64,000 bases of DNA from CAYPIE01 sp964410665. GTDB lineage: Bacteria > Planctomycetota > Planctomycetia > Gemmatales > Gemmataceae. Positions 1-8,743 of the stretch are shown here, one piece after another. The notes below the pieces were generated by a model that did not search any database, was not told the DNA's origin, and saw only the letters and a list, made by a program, of their open reading frames with translations. Position 1 is the first letter of the stretch. The number at the start of each line of letters is the position of its first letter. Both the position numbers and the translations under genes were made by a program. The DNA lies in the NCBI GenBank assembly GCA_964410665.1, contig CAYPIE010000003.1, forward strand, positions 130,074-194,073, read 5' to 3'.

Positions 1-1
1 G

Positions 2-346
2 CTCCGACAGATTCGTTCGCTCGATCTTGCCTCGAATCAGCTACGTGATCTTGGGGTAGCACGTCTTGTGACTTGCACGAAATTCGAGCACCTCGAACAG
101 CTGGTCCTGCGGAAAAACCGACTCGGGCCCTACGCTGCTCGAGCCTTAGTGGAAGCAAGCCATCTGACTCGGCTGCGAAGCCTCGATCTCTCGCACAATC
201 ACTTAGGTCAAGAGGGCACTCAATTGCTCGCGCGGCCCTCGCGGCTGACCCACCTACAACTCCTCGATGTTCGAAAAAATGCACTCTCGAATCGCGAACG
301 TCATCGACTACGTGAAGAAGTTGCATCGTTCTGCTGTCGAGTTTAA
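2..346 (+). CDS. Leucine-rich-repeat protein, C-terminal fragment cut by the window edge
   Basis: The frame is open from base 2 without a start, so the gene begins upstream of the window. It reads as a run of leucine-rich repeats of about 24-28 residues, visible as IRSLDLASNQLRD, LEQLVLRKNRLG, LRSLDLSHNHLG and LQLLDVRKNAL, and ends with a short charged tail and a stop at 344-346. The pattern is the ribonuclease-inhibitor type of LRR (LxxLxLxxNxLg), a solenoid that usually binds proteins. Such proteins are abundant in Gemmata-like planctomycetes, often with a TIGR02996 domain at the N-terminus, which would lie outside the window. No specific partner can be named. Confidence 0.8.
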   Translation, partial: LRQIRSLDLASNQLRDLGVARLVTCTKFEHLEQLVLRKNRLGPYAARALVEASHLTRLRSLDLSHNHLGQEGTQLLARPSRLTHLQLLDVRKNALSNRERHRLREEVASFCCRV

Positions 347-460
347 TGAGTATGTCCATGGGCAAAAAATTGAGCTTAAGCTTGCATCTGTGAGGCAAGA
401 TTCTTATGCTATCTATATGAATTCTCCCGTTCCCCTGCCCTAACGCCCTCGAGGTTGCCC

Positions 461-988
461 ATGCTGGATGCACTTGCCTTCCCCCTGGACAGCCCAAGAC
501 AGGAATTCCTCTGGCTGGGAATGCTCTCAGCGTTCGCGTTGGGCATCACTGCCGGACTGGCCCTTGTGTTCCGCCCCCGACGCGTTGTGCGACGGGGTTC
601 AGATAGTTCGAACAGACATATGTTCCGCAGATCGGTAGAATTTGACCTAACCTCCGAGTCGGAGCTCCCAGGCACTCTCCCCGAGAAACGCATGGGATTG
701 CGGCGTCGAGGCAATCCGATCCAGGTCTGGCTCGCACCCTTTGCGAACAACAACGCTTCTTTCACCGGGATGGTCATGGATCGCTCGATTACCGGTCTAC
801 GCATCAAGATTCACACCGAAGTGTTGACCGGTAACTTCCTGAAAATCCGTAGCATTGACGCACCAGACACGATTCCCTGGGTTGTGATCGAAATTTGTCG
901 GAGCCGCCAACTCGGTCCAGGGCGATGGGAAATTGGCTGTCGGTTTACCGAACCCTTACCTTGGAACGTCCTATTACTGTTTGGTTGA
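461..988 (+). CDS. Membrane-anchored PilZ-domain protein
   Basis: This 175-residue protein has one hydrophobic segment near residues 12-38, then an arginine-rich stretch, then a C-terminal domain of about 95 residues. That domain carries an arginine cluster (MGLRRRGNP) followed about 25 residues later by DRSITG, which fits the RxxxR and [D/N]xSxxG pair of PilZ domains that bind cyclic di-GMP. A cytoplasmic c-di-GMP receptor tethered to the membrane is the likely role; what it controls is not evident. The ATG at 461 was chosen over TTG at 455 because GAGG at 451-454 sits six bases before it. It stands alone between the LRR gene and enolase. Confidence 0.6.
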   Translation: MLDALAFPLDSPRQEFLWLGMLSAFALGITAGLALVFRPRRVVRRGSDSSNRHMFRRSVEFDLTSESELPGTLPEKRMGLRRRGNPIQVWLAPFANNNASFTGMVMDRSITGLRIKIHTEVLTGNFLKIRSIDAPDTIPWVVIEICRSRQLGPGRWEIGCRFTEPLPWNVLLLFG

Positions 989-1112
989 ATCGTTGTTTTG
1001 TATTTATTTAGTTCCAGCGCTTGATTAACCCATTTAGCATGGATCACAAGCTCTTGCAGCTGCCCGAGCATCCGTACCACTGTCCCTCAAAAACCCGATC
1101 AAGGAGCGATGA

Positions 1113-2519
<1,407 letters not shown>

Positions 2520-2539
2520 GCCGCTATCTGGAGGGCGGT

Positions 2540-2842
2540 GTGCCACGACTGCTCTACTGGATTGCACTTGGTTGCGGACTTGGTTTCCTTGGACTCGTTG
2601 GGCTTTGTCCGTGGCTTGTGAATCTGCCAAGGAACCGGCTTGAGCAGATCTTATGGCTCTTTGCCCATGACCCGGTGGTTCGGAAAACCAGCATTGCTGC
2701 AGGCCTCGGACTTATTGCAACTGCACGGTTGTTTTTTCGCCAGGGAGTCTTTCCCGAAAGAGAGCAAATCCTGGATGATGCTCCTCTCGAGGAACAGGCC
2801 CGTCTTGTCTCCCGACAACATCCGGTTCGACGCCTGCACTAA
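2540..2842 (+). CDS. Small membrane protein of unknown function
   Basis: This 100-residue protein starts with GTG, preceded by a strong GGAGGG ribosome site at 2530-2535. It has two hydrophobic segments, about residues 5-28 and 46-66, separated by a loop with charged residues, and a polar tail rich in Glu, Arg and Gln. It begins 20 bases after the enolase stop, so co-transcription with eno is likely. I do not recognise the family. A role in the envelope is all that can be inferred. Confidence 0.6.
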   Translation: MPRLLYWIALGCGLGFLGLVGLCPWLVNLPRNRLEQILWLFAHDPVVRKTSIAAGLGLIATARLFFRQGVFPEREQILDDAPLEEQARLVSRQHPVRRLH

Positions 2843-2894
2843 TGGTCCCCGATGACTCCAATATTTTACTCCAAACACTCGAGGCACTCGACTC

Positions 2895-3461
2895 GTGGAC
2901 TGGCTGATTGATCCAACGACCGAGGTCTACATCCTAATCGTCATCGGAGTCGGGGTCCTTGGCTATGTCTGGACCCGGCATCCCAGCCGGAGCAATTCGA
3001 TTCTTCTCGGAGTAGGTGTCCTCATCGCAATTGGTTGGGTATTGAGTGATGTCCTGTTTGAAAGCCTCCGAGAACAGGCCGTCCGCAAGATGCGAACGAT
3101 GGCCGATGCATCGGAACGAGGAAGTCTGGATGATGTCTTCGTCCAAGTTTCCCCGCAATTCCTGTATCGCGATCGATTGACCAAATTTGAGCTTCGGACC
3201 CTCGCCGAACGCGCGATTGCGAACATCCAATGGGATGGTTTCTCCGTATGGGATTTTGAACGTCAGAAGGTTGAGAAACTGGATGATGACACGGTTCGCA
3301 TCGGCTTCCTGGTGAAGGCCAACGGCTTTCCGGCCTTCTTTTATTGTGAGACCATCTTTGGCCGAGACCCAGACGGGGAATTACGACTCCGAAGCTTTCT
3401 TTGCTTTGACCCGATGCGACAAGATCAGAGCGATCCCGTGAGCGTACCTCGAATTGGCTAA
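2895..3461 (+). CDS. Two-helix membrane protein with a C-terminal soluble domain
   Basis: This is a 188-residue protein read from GTG at 2895. Two transmembrane helices (about residues 10-28 and 36-54) are followed by a soluble domain of roughly 125 residues. The domain pattern, with an N-terminal helix (LREQAVRKMRTMADASERG), LYRDRLTKFELRTLAERA and then alternating strands, looks like an NTF2/SnoaL-like fold, but this is only a guess from the pattern. The family is not recognised. It follows the eno cluster in the same direction and ends five bases before the convergent FolK-SDR gene. Confidence 0.55.
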   Translation: MDWLIDPTTEVYILIVIGVGVLGYVWTRHPSRSNSILLGVGVLIAIGWVLSDVLFESLREQAVRKMRTMADASERGSLDDVFVQVSPQFLYRDRLTKFELRTLAERAIANIQWDGFSVWDFERQKVEKLDDDTVRIGFLVKANGFPAFFYCETIFGRDPDGELRLRSFLCFDPMRQDQSDPVSVPRIG

Positions 3462-3466
3462 GTCAA

Positions 3467-4741
3467 CTACACCGCCCCTCCGTTGACGCGTATAATCTGG
3501 CCAGTCACGAAGCTGGCAGACGGAGAACACAGCCAGGATGCTGTGCTAGCAATGTCGTCTGGGAGGCCCCACCGCTCGAGCGGTGTTTCCTGCTCTACGC
3601 GTTGCTGCCAGGATATGCTGGCCGTTTCTCCCCAAGCCGTGCGGATCCATCCGGGAGCGATGCAATTGACACGAACCCAGGGAGCCAATTCGCGGGCCAG
3701 GCTCCGCGTGAAGGCCATGATCGCTCCCTTACTGGCGGCAAATAGCTGGCCACTATCACCTTCCATGCCGGTCTCCGCTTGATCCCAGCCCATCGTTAAT
3801 ATCACCCCGTTGCCCCGCTGACGCATTCGCTCGCCTGCCAGCCGCGACAGCAACATTGTTGCAGTAACATCCACTGCGAGTAATTCCTGTAGCTTTCGCT
3901 CGAAGGACCACTGGGCCGCGGATCCAGTGAGTGTATCCGCTCCAGCATTGTTGATCCACAGTTCCACCCGACCGGTCCAGTCCCACGCCTGATCAACGAA
4001 CCTGGCAGCCTGCTGCGTCTCGCTCAGGTCGGCAATCATGACCTCCGCTGCCCGCCCAGATTGGCGGATGGCGTTCGCCACTTGTTCTGCCGCATCGACA
4101 GAACGGCGACCATGGACGATGACATCGGCTCCCATCGACGCCAGCTGCAAAGCAATCGCTCTGCCGATACCCGAAGTCGACCCTGTCACCATGGCGGTCA
4201 AACCGGCTAAGGAATTCCCGTACGTCGCATCCCGCACTGGAATAGTGGACTGCTCGAGCAGGCGGACTGGTTGAGAAGCACTCGTCACCGACTGTCTCAA
4301 TTCAGCAATCGATTGCTTGAGGATCGGATGAATCCAGTTGGGAGCGAGTTCGGCAAGCGGCTCTAAGACAAAGGCCCTCTCATGGAGCCGGGGATGCGGT
4401 AAGATCGGATCAGGTGAGCTACGAATCTGATCGCCGTAGACGAGCAGATCCAAGTCAATGACACGTGGAGCGTTCGCCTCGGTGCGAACTCGACCCAGTT
4501 GCTTCTCAATCCACAACAAACGGTCTAGCAATCGCTCTGCCGAGAGTTCAGTCTCAATCCTGGCGACTGCGTTCACGAAAGCTGGGGCATCAATGGGGCC
4601 ACCGAGCGAAGCAGATTCATAGAGACTGGAAACCTGGGTCAGGAGGATACCCGGTTGTGCACGTAAACGGGCGAGCGCCGTGGCCAAATGATGGCGGCGC
4701 TCGCCAAGGTTGCTGCCCAGACCCAAATATGCCGTGACCAT
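3467..4741 (-). CDS. folK: FolK (HPPK) fused to a catalytically altered SDR-fold domain
   Basis: Residues 1-160 are a 6-hydroxymethyl-7,8-dihydropterin pyrophosphokinase: MVTAYLGLGSNLGER at the start, the RTEANAPRVIDLDLL segment with the two metal-binding Asp residues at 96 and 98, and HPRLHERAFVLEPLAEL. The enzyme activates the pterin for dihydropteroate synthesis in the folate pathway. Residues 178-424 are a short-chain dehydrogenase fold with the NAD(P) motif TGSTSGIG (186-193), NNAG and a PGWIRT loop. However, the catalytic YxxxK reads FAASK (Phe 334, Lys 338) and the Ser that should precede it reads TMGWD, so normal reductase chemistry looks lost. The FolK half is confident; the role of the second half is unknown. 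It lies 17 bases after the PVC signature gene on the same strand. Confidence 0.88.
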   Translation of the reverse strand: MVTAYLGLGSNLGERRHHLATALARLRAQPGILLTQVSSLYESASLGGPIDAPAFVNAVARIETELSAERLLDRLLWIEKQLGRVRTEANAPRVIDLDLLVYGDQIRSSPDPILPHPRLHERAFVLEPLAELAPNWIHPILKQSIAELRQSVTSASQPVRLLEQSTIPVRDATYGNSLAGLTAMVTGSTSGIGRAIALQLASMGADVIVHGRRSVDAAEQVANAIRQSGRAAEVMIADLSETQQAARFVDQAWDWTGRVELWINNAGADTLTGSAAQWSFERKLQELLAVDVTATMLLSRLAGERMRQRGNGVILTMGWDQAETGMEGDSGQLFAASKGAIMAFTRSLARELAPWVRVNCIAPGWIRTAWGETASISWQQRVEQETPLERWGLPDDIASTASWLCSPSASFVTGQIIRVNGGAV

Positions 4742-4758
4742 GCCAAGTTGGGCCAGTT

Positions 4759-4980
4759 TTACTTGCCCTTCTTCTTCTTCTTGTCGTCGGCTTCTTCCTT
4801 CTTCGGTTTCGCCTTCTTCAATTGCAGCTTCTGAACCCGAACTTTGGGTAAGCCATAGGGACTACGACCTTCCTCCCAACGGCCATCACTGAGCATCTTC
4901 TCAATACGCTCATGTCGAGTAAGGACACATCGGGTCCGAGCCAGGGAGTTTTTCCGACGGAGGGTTTTATCAATCGACAT
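4759..4980 (-). CDS. PVC-superphylum small basic signature protein
   Basis: This 73-residue, strongly basic protein starts MSIDKTLRRKNSLARTRCVL, continues with LTRHERIEKMLSDGRW and GLPKVRVQKLQ, and ends in a lysine-rich tail. The order MSI..SL...RNVLTRxERIxKL..xxRW...xSxxGLPKVR is the pattern I know for the small protein shared by Planctomycetes, Verrucomicrobia and Chlamydiae and described as a signature of the superphylum. Its function is not established; the charge suggests binding to nucleic acid or the ribosome. AGGA lies about seven bases before the ATG. It is the upstream gene of a pair with folK. Confidence 0.85.
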   Translation of the reverse strand: MSIDKTLRRKNSLARTRCVLTRHERIEKMLSDGRWEEGRSPYGLPKVRVQKLQLKKAKPKKEEADDKKKKKGK

Positions 4981-5180
4981 TGCACGATCCTGTGGGTGAG
5001 GGGCTCAACAAACCCACTCCAGGTGGCCTAACTCGCCTGTGGGTCTAGATGTCGTAAAATGAAATCATAACGTCAGACCACACCATCGACAAGCGAGCTG
5101 GATCCAAGATTTACGCGTCTTATTCAACCTCTTGTCAAAACGATGCTTGGAAAAAGCTTGATATCCTTGGGGTAGCTGCG

Positions 5181-6452
5181 ATGCGTATTCAACTCGACTA
5201 TGGACGCACCGGACTTGAAGTCGATCTCCCTGACGAGCGGTTGGTCGGCCCGTTGGCGATCCGTCAAGCGATGCCCCTTGCCGATCCCGACGCGGCATTG
5301 CAGGCGGTTCTCAAACAACCGATCGGTTCAGCACCCCTTGCTGCACTCGCCCAAGGGCGAAAAAACGCCTGCATTCTTATCTGTGATATCACTCGCCCTG
5401 TTCCCAATCAGTGGATTCTTCCTCCGCTCCTCCAAACCCTTGAGGAAGCAGGAATTCCACGCGACCAGATCTGCATCCTAATTGCCACCGGTCTGCATCG
5501 TCCCAACGAAGGGCACGAACTTCTTGAATTAGTGGGACCAGAGATTGCCGCCAACTATCGAATTGAGAATCATCATGGCAAAGTCTTAGAAGAACACGAT
5601 TATCTGGGAACCACCTCGAACGGAGTTCCCGTCTGGCTGGATTCGCGGTACGTACGGGCAGATCTCAAGATCACTACCGGACTGATCGAACCCCACCTGA
5701 TGGCCGGGTTTTCAGGAGGTCGTAAGGTGATTTGTCCGGGGATTGCTGGCCTCGAAACCGTCAAGGTATGGCACGGACCCCATTTTCTTGAACACCCACT
5801 GGCGGCCGAAGGCATCGTCGAGGGCAATCCGGTCCACGAAGAAAATACACGGATCGCGCAGATGGCAGGATGTGATTTTATCATCAATGTTTGCCTGGAT
5901 GAGCAGCGCCGCGTCACCTGGATTGCCGCTGGAGACATGATCCATGCCTGGGAAGCGGGAGTCCAGTTTGTTCGCGATATCGTTCGGGTGGGTGTCGATC
6001 ACCCCCTGGAAATCGTGGTGACAACCGGTGCTGGGTATCCATTGGACACGACATGGTATCAGGCGATCAAGGGGTTGACCGGAGCCTTACCTATCGTCAA
6101 GCAAGGGGGCACGATTGTTCTGGCCGCCAGTCTGAGCGAGGGGCTTGGCAGTCCCGAGTTCCAGCAACTGATCCGCGAGAACCCAGACATGGAGGTTTTC
6201 AAGCAACGTATCCTGGGCAGCAACTACTTTGTCATGGATCAATGGCAACTCGAAGAGTTTGCCAAAGTGATCGCTCGGTGTAAGGTCAAGGTCGTCAGCG
6301 ATGGGATCTCCCCAGACCTCCTGCGCCGATGTCAAGTCGAGCCCGTGGTGTCGGTGGAGAGTGCGGTGGCTGCCAGTCTGGCCGAATACGGGCCCGAGGC
6401 ACATGTCGCTGTGATTCCAAAAGGACCTTACGTCATCCCCTATGTTCGCTGA
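5181..6452 (+). CDS. larA: Nickel-pincer racemase of the LarA family
   Basis: LarA enzymes racemise or epimerise 2-hydroxyacids such as lactate using the nickel-pincer nucleotide cofactor. The 423-residue protein shows DITRPVP at 69-75, GLHRP with His 106, [14 protein letters not shown] with His 172 and Lys 182, and VWHGP with His 198. In Lactobacillus plantarum LarA the matching residues are His108, His174, Lys184 (covalent to the cofactor) and His200, so all four are present at a constant offset of two. The active site therefore appears intact. The substrate is uncertain because the family handles several hydroxyacids. No larB, larC or larE for cofactor synthesis is in the window. GGGGTAG precedes the ATG. 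Confidence 0.9.
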   Translation: MRIQLDYGRTGLEVDLPDERLVGPLAIRQAMPLADPDAALQAVLKQPIGSAPLAALAQGRKNACILICDITRPVPNQWILPPLLQTLEEAGIPRDQICILIATGLHRPNEGHELLELVGPEIAANYRIENHHGKVLEEHDYLGTTSNGVPVWLDSRYVRADLKITTGLIEPHLMAGFSGGRKVICPGIAGLETVKVWHGPHFLEHPLAAEGIVEGNPVHEENTRIAQMAGCDFIINVCLDEQRRVTWIAAGDMIHAWEAGVQFVRDIVRVGVDHPLEIVVTTGAGYPLDTTWYQAIKGLTGALPIVKQGGTIVLAASLSEGLGSPEFQQLIRENPDMEVFKQRILGSNYFVMDQWQLEEFAKVIARCKVKVVSDGISPDLLRRCQVEPVVSVESAVAASLAEYGPEAHVAVIPKGPYVIPYVR

Positions 6453-6516
6453 CAAATGCAGATAAGTTGACAGGTTATTGGTCTTGCAAATGTTTGTGAC
6501 GACTTGATGCTCTGAG

Positions 6517-6587
6517 CTGGGGAACAAGGATTCGAACCTTGACTAACTGATCCAGAGTCAGTCGTGCTACCGTTACACCATTCCCCA
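6517..6587 (-). tRNA. tRNA-Gln (anticodon CUG)
   Basis: Read on the minus strand, a 71-base cloverleaf is visible. The acceptor strands are TGGGGAA and TTCCCCA with discriminator G. The anticodon stem ACTGA/TCAGT closes the loop CTCTGGA, giving anticodon CUG. The T arm contains GGTTCGAATCC. CCA is not encoded. The TGGGGAA acceptor end with a U-A first pair is typical of glutamine tRNAs. It sits between larA and the protease gene, on the opposite strand to both. Confidence 0.95.
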
Positions 6588-6599
6588 ATTCTGTCGCTT

Positions 6600-6629
6600 A
6601 TATTAGCTGGCCGTGCAATCCGCGGACAA
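6600..6629 (-). promoter_or_regulatory. Candidate promoter of tRNA-Gln
   Basis: Upstream of the tRNA on the minus strand there is a TAATAT -10-like box (plus positions 6600-6605) and a TTGTCC -35-like box (6624-6629) spaced by 18 bases. The -10 lies about 13 bases before the mature 5' end. The match to the consensus is moderate, so this is a plausible but unproven assignment. Confidence 0.4.
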
Positions 6630-6709
6630 GGCGACTTTTTGGCCGGGTTTCCTACAATATTTTGGTGGACATTGTCGCCCAACTGACGAGACTTCGGGAA
6701 GATAAGTTG

Positions 6710-7861
6710 ATGGCGTATCCGGATTCGCATCGTACTCCCATTTGGGGGCAGGTCACCGCCGTGGTCTTCTTGATTGGGGCGGTTCTATTTCTGCTTTGGA
6801 GGTTTCTCCCCGAACCATTTCAACGGGGGCCTCTCAATGACCCGGATGCCAAGCCCCGCCCGGTAACTCCAGCTGGGGAGATGACTCCCGAAGAGCTCGA
6901 TCGGATCCAACTCTTCCGCGGTGCTAAAGATTCGGTCGTCAACGTCGATACACTGCTATTACAGCAGAATTTCCTTCAGGTCATCGAGCAAGAACAAGGC
7001 ACTGGCTCCGGGGTAATCTGGGACGAGAAAGGTCACATTGTCACCAACTTCCACGTGATCCGCGATGCGGTCGTCCGTGACGGCCTCGACATTCGTGTGG
7101 TGCTGGCCGATCAAAGTCGCTGGAATGCTCGTCTGGTGGGTGCTGCACCCGATTATGACCTGGCTGTGTTAAAAATCGATGCATCCAGTAGCAAACTCAA
7201 ACCCATCCCGGTCGGGAGTTCCTCCGACCTACAAGTTGGCCAGAACGCTTATGCCATTGGCAATCCCTTTGGAGCAGACCTTAGTCTTACCGCCGGGATT
7301 ATCAGCGCGTTGGATCGCCGGATCCGCTCGCCAACAGATCGACCCATCACAGGAGCGATTCAGACCGATGCTGCGCTGAATCCGGGGAATTCCGGAGGCC
7401 CACTGCTCGATCGATCTGGTCGACTCATCGGCATCAATACCGCCATCGCTTCCCCATCCGGAGGAAATGTTGGCATCGGTTATGCCATTCCCGTCGATAC
7501 GGTGAACGAGGTTGTTCCTAAACTCATTCGCGATGGCGCTGTTCCCCGTCCAAGCTTGGGGATTTTTCCGTTGCGCGATGAGTACACCCGGGATCTGGGA
7601 TATCCCCAGGGCGTTTTTGTCCAAGACGTTCGATTGGATAGCCCAGCCGACAAAGCAGGCATTCGCGGGTTCATTCAGCATCCCGTCACGCGAAAATGGC
7701 AATTAGGCGATCTGATCCTTGAGATCGAGGGCCAACCCATAAACCAACTCGAGGACCTGACCGCCCTGTTATCCAAATGTCGAGTCGGGCAGACCGTCAC
7801 GGTCACCATCCTTCGCAACGATCAGCGTATGCAAGTCCAAGTTACTCTCGAAGGAGCATAA
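6710..7861 (+). CDS. DegP/HtrA-type membrane-anchored serine protease with PDZ domain
   Basis: The 383-residue protein has one N-terminal transmembrane helix (about residues 9-30), then a trypsin-like S1C domain and one PDZ domain. The catalytic triad is readable: His in GHIVTNFHVI, Asp in APDYDLAVLKI and Ser in ALNPGNSGGPLLD. The C-terminal PDZ region carries GVFVQDVRLDSPADKAGI and GDLILEIEG. Such proteases degrade or refold damaged proteins in the periplasm. The ATG at 6710 is preferred because it opens just before the membrane helix and follows CGGGAAGA; a TTG at 6662 is a longer alternative. It ends six bases before tyrA, forming a likely operon with tyrA and purL. Confidence 0.93.
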   Translation: MAYPDSHRTPIWGQVTAVVFLIGAVLFLLWRFLPEPFQRGPLNDPDAKPRPVTPAGEMTPEELDRIQLFRGAKDSVVNVDTLLLQQNFLQVIEQEQGTGSGVIWDEKGHIVTNFHVIRDAVVRDGLDIRVVLADQSRWNARLVGAAPDYDLAVLKIDASSSKLKPIPVGSSSDLQVGQNAYAIGNPFGADLSLTAGIISALDRRIRSPTDRPITGAIQTDAALNPGNSGGPLLDRSGRLIGINTAIASPSGGNVGIGYAIPVDTVNEVVPKLIRDGAVPRPSLGIFPLRDEYTRDLGYPQGVFVQDVRLDSPADKAGIRGFIQHPVTRKWQLGDLILEIEGQPINQLEDLTALLSKCRVGQTVTVTILRNDQRMQVQVTLEGA

Positions 7862-7867
7862 TCGAGC

Positions 7868-8743
7868 GTGGCCCAGTTCGCGAGGACCCTTACCATCGTC
7901 GGCGTTGGCCTGATTGGTGGCTCGATCGGCCTGGCCGCACGCCAACGCGGGCTGGTCAAGCACATCATCGGCGTCGGGCGGCGGTGGGAATCACTTGCGC
8001 TGGCCCAACAATGTGGAGCGCTGGACAACGGGACCCTCAATCTCCGAGAAGGCGTGGCTGCAGCAGATTTGGTCGTCTTTTGTACCCCAGTCGACCGCAT
8101 CGCCAAGCAAATCCTGGAGGTTGCGCCACATTGTCAACCGGGGACGCTGATTACAGACGCCGGTAGTACCAAAGCAAATATCACCTCGGTCCTCGAGGGT
8201 CAGCTGCCGGAGTCGATCGCATTTGTCGGCAGCCATCCACTGGCGGGTTCGGAAAAGCAAGGACCACAGGCGGCGAGGGTGGATCTATTCGAAGGAAAAC
8301 TCGTGGTCGTCACGCCTACCGCCGCCACATCCGCCGCATCTTTACAGCGCGTTTCTGCGTTCTGGCGTGCTCTCGGCGCGGAGGTTCGTTTCCTCGATCC
8401 GGTCGAACATGATCGGACACTCGCGGTCACGAGTCACTTACCGCATCTTCTCGCGGCCAGCCTGTCCAGAACCCTTCCGCCTGACTGGCAAGCCTTTACT
8501 GCCACGGGCTTTCGCGATACCACACGGCTCGCCGCCGGCGATCCCGAGGTTTGGACCGCCATCTTTCGAGCCAATCGTCCAGCAATTTTGGACGCCATTC
8601 ACGCGTTGCAACATCGGCTCAAGGAATTCCATGCCGCGTTGACGGCAGATGATCCGCAACGCATTTCACAACTCTTGTTCCAGGCCAAGCAGGTGCGCGA
8701 TGCTTTGGGAAGTGGAAATCCGCCCCCGCCATCAGGATCCTGA
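7868..8743 (+). CDS. tyrA: Prephenate dehydrogenase
   Basis: This 291-residue enzyme oxidatively decarboxylates prephenate in tyrosine synthesis. The N-terminal Rossmann motif is VGVGLIGGSIG, followed by FCTPVD, DAGSTKANI, and the substrate-binding FVGSHPLAGSEKQG, all hallmarks of the TyrA family. The helical dimerisation domain includes VTSHLPHLLAASL and GFRDTTRLAAGDPEVW. There is no chorismate mutase or ACT domain. It begins with GTG six bases after the protease stop and overlaps the next gene by 44 bases. The proline-rich C-terminal tail is probably disordered. Confidence 0.95.
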   Translation: MAQFARTLTIVGVGLIGGSIGLAARQRGLVKHIIGVGRRWESLALAQQCGALDNGTLNLREGVAAADLVVFCTPVDRIAKQILEVAPHCQPGTLITDAGSTKANITSVLEGQLPESIAFVGSHPLAGSEKQGPQAARVDLFEGKLVVVTPTAATSAASLQRVSAFWRALGAEVRFLDPVEHDRTLAVTSHLPHLLAASLSRTLPPDWQAFTATGFRDTTRLAAGDPEVWTAIFRANRPAILDAIHALQHRLKEFHAALTADDPQRISQLLFQAKQVRDALGSGNPPPPSGS

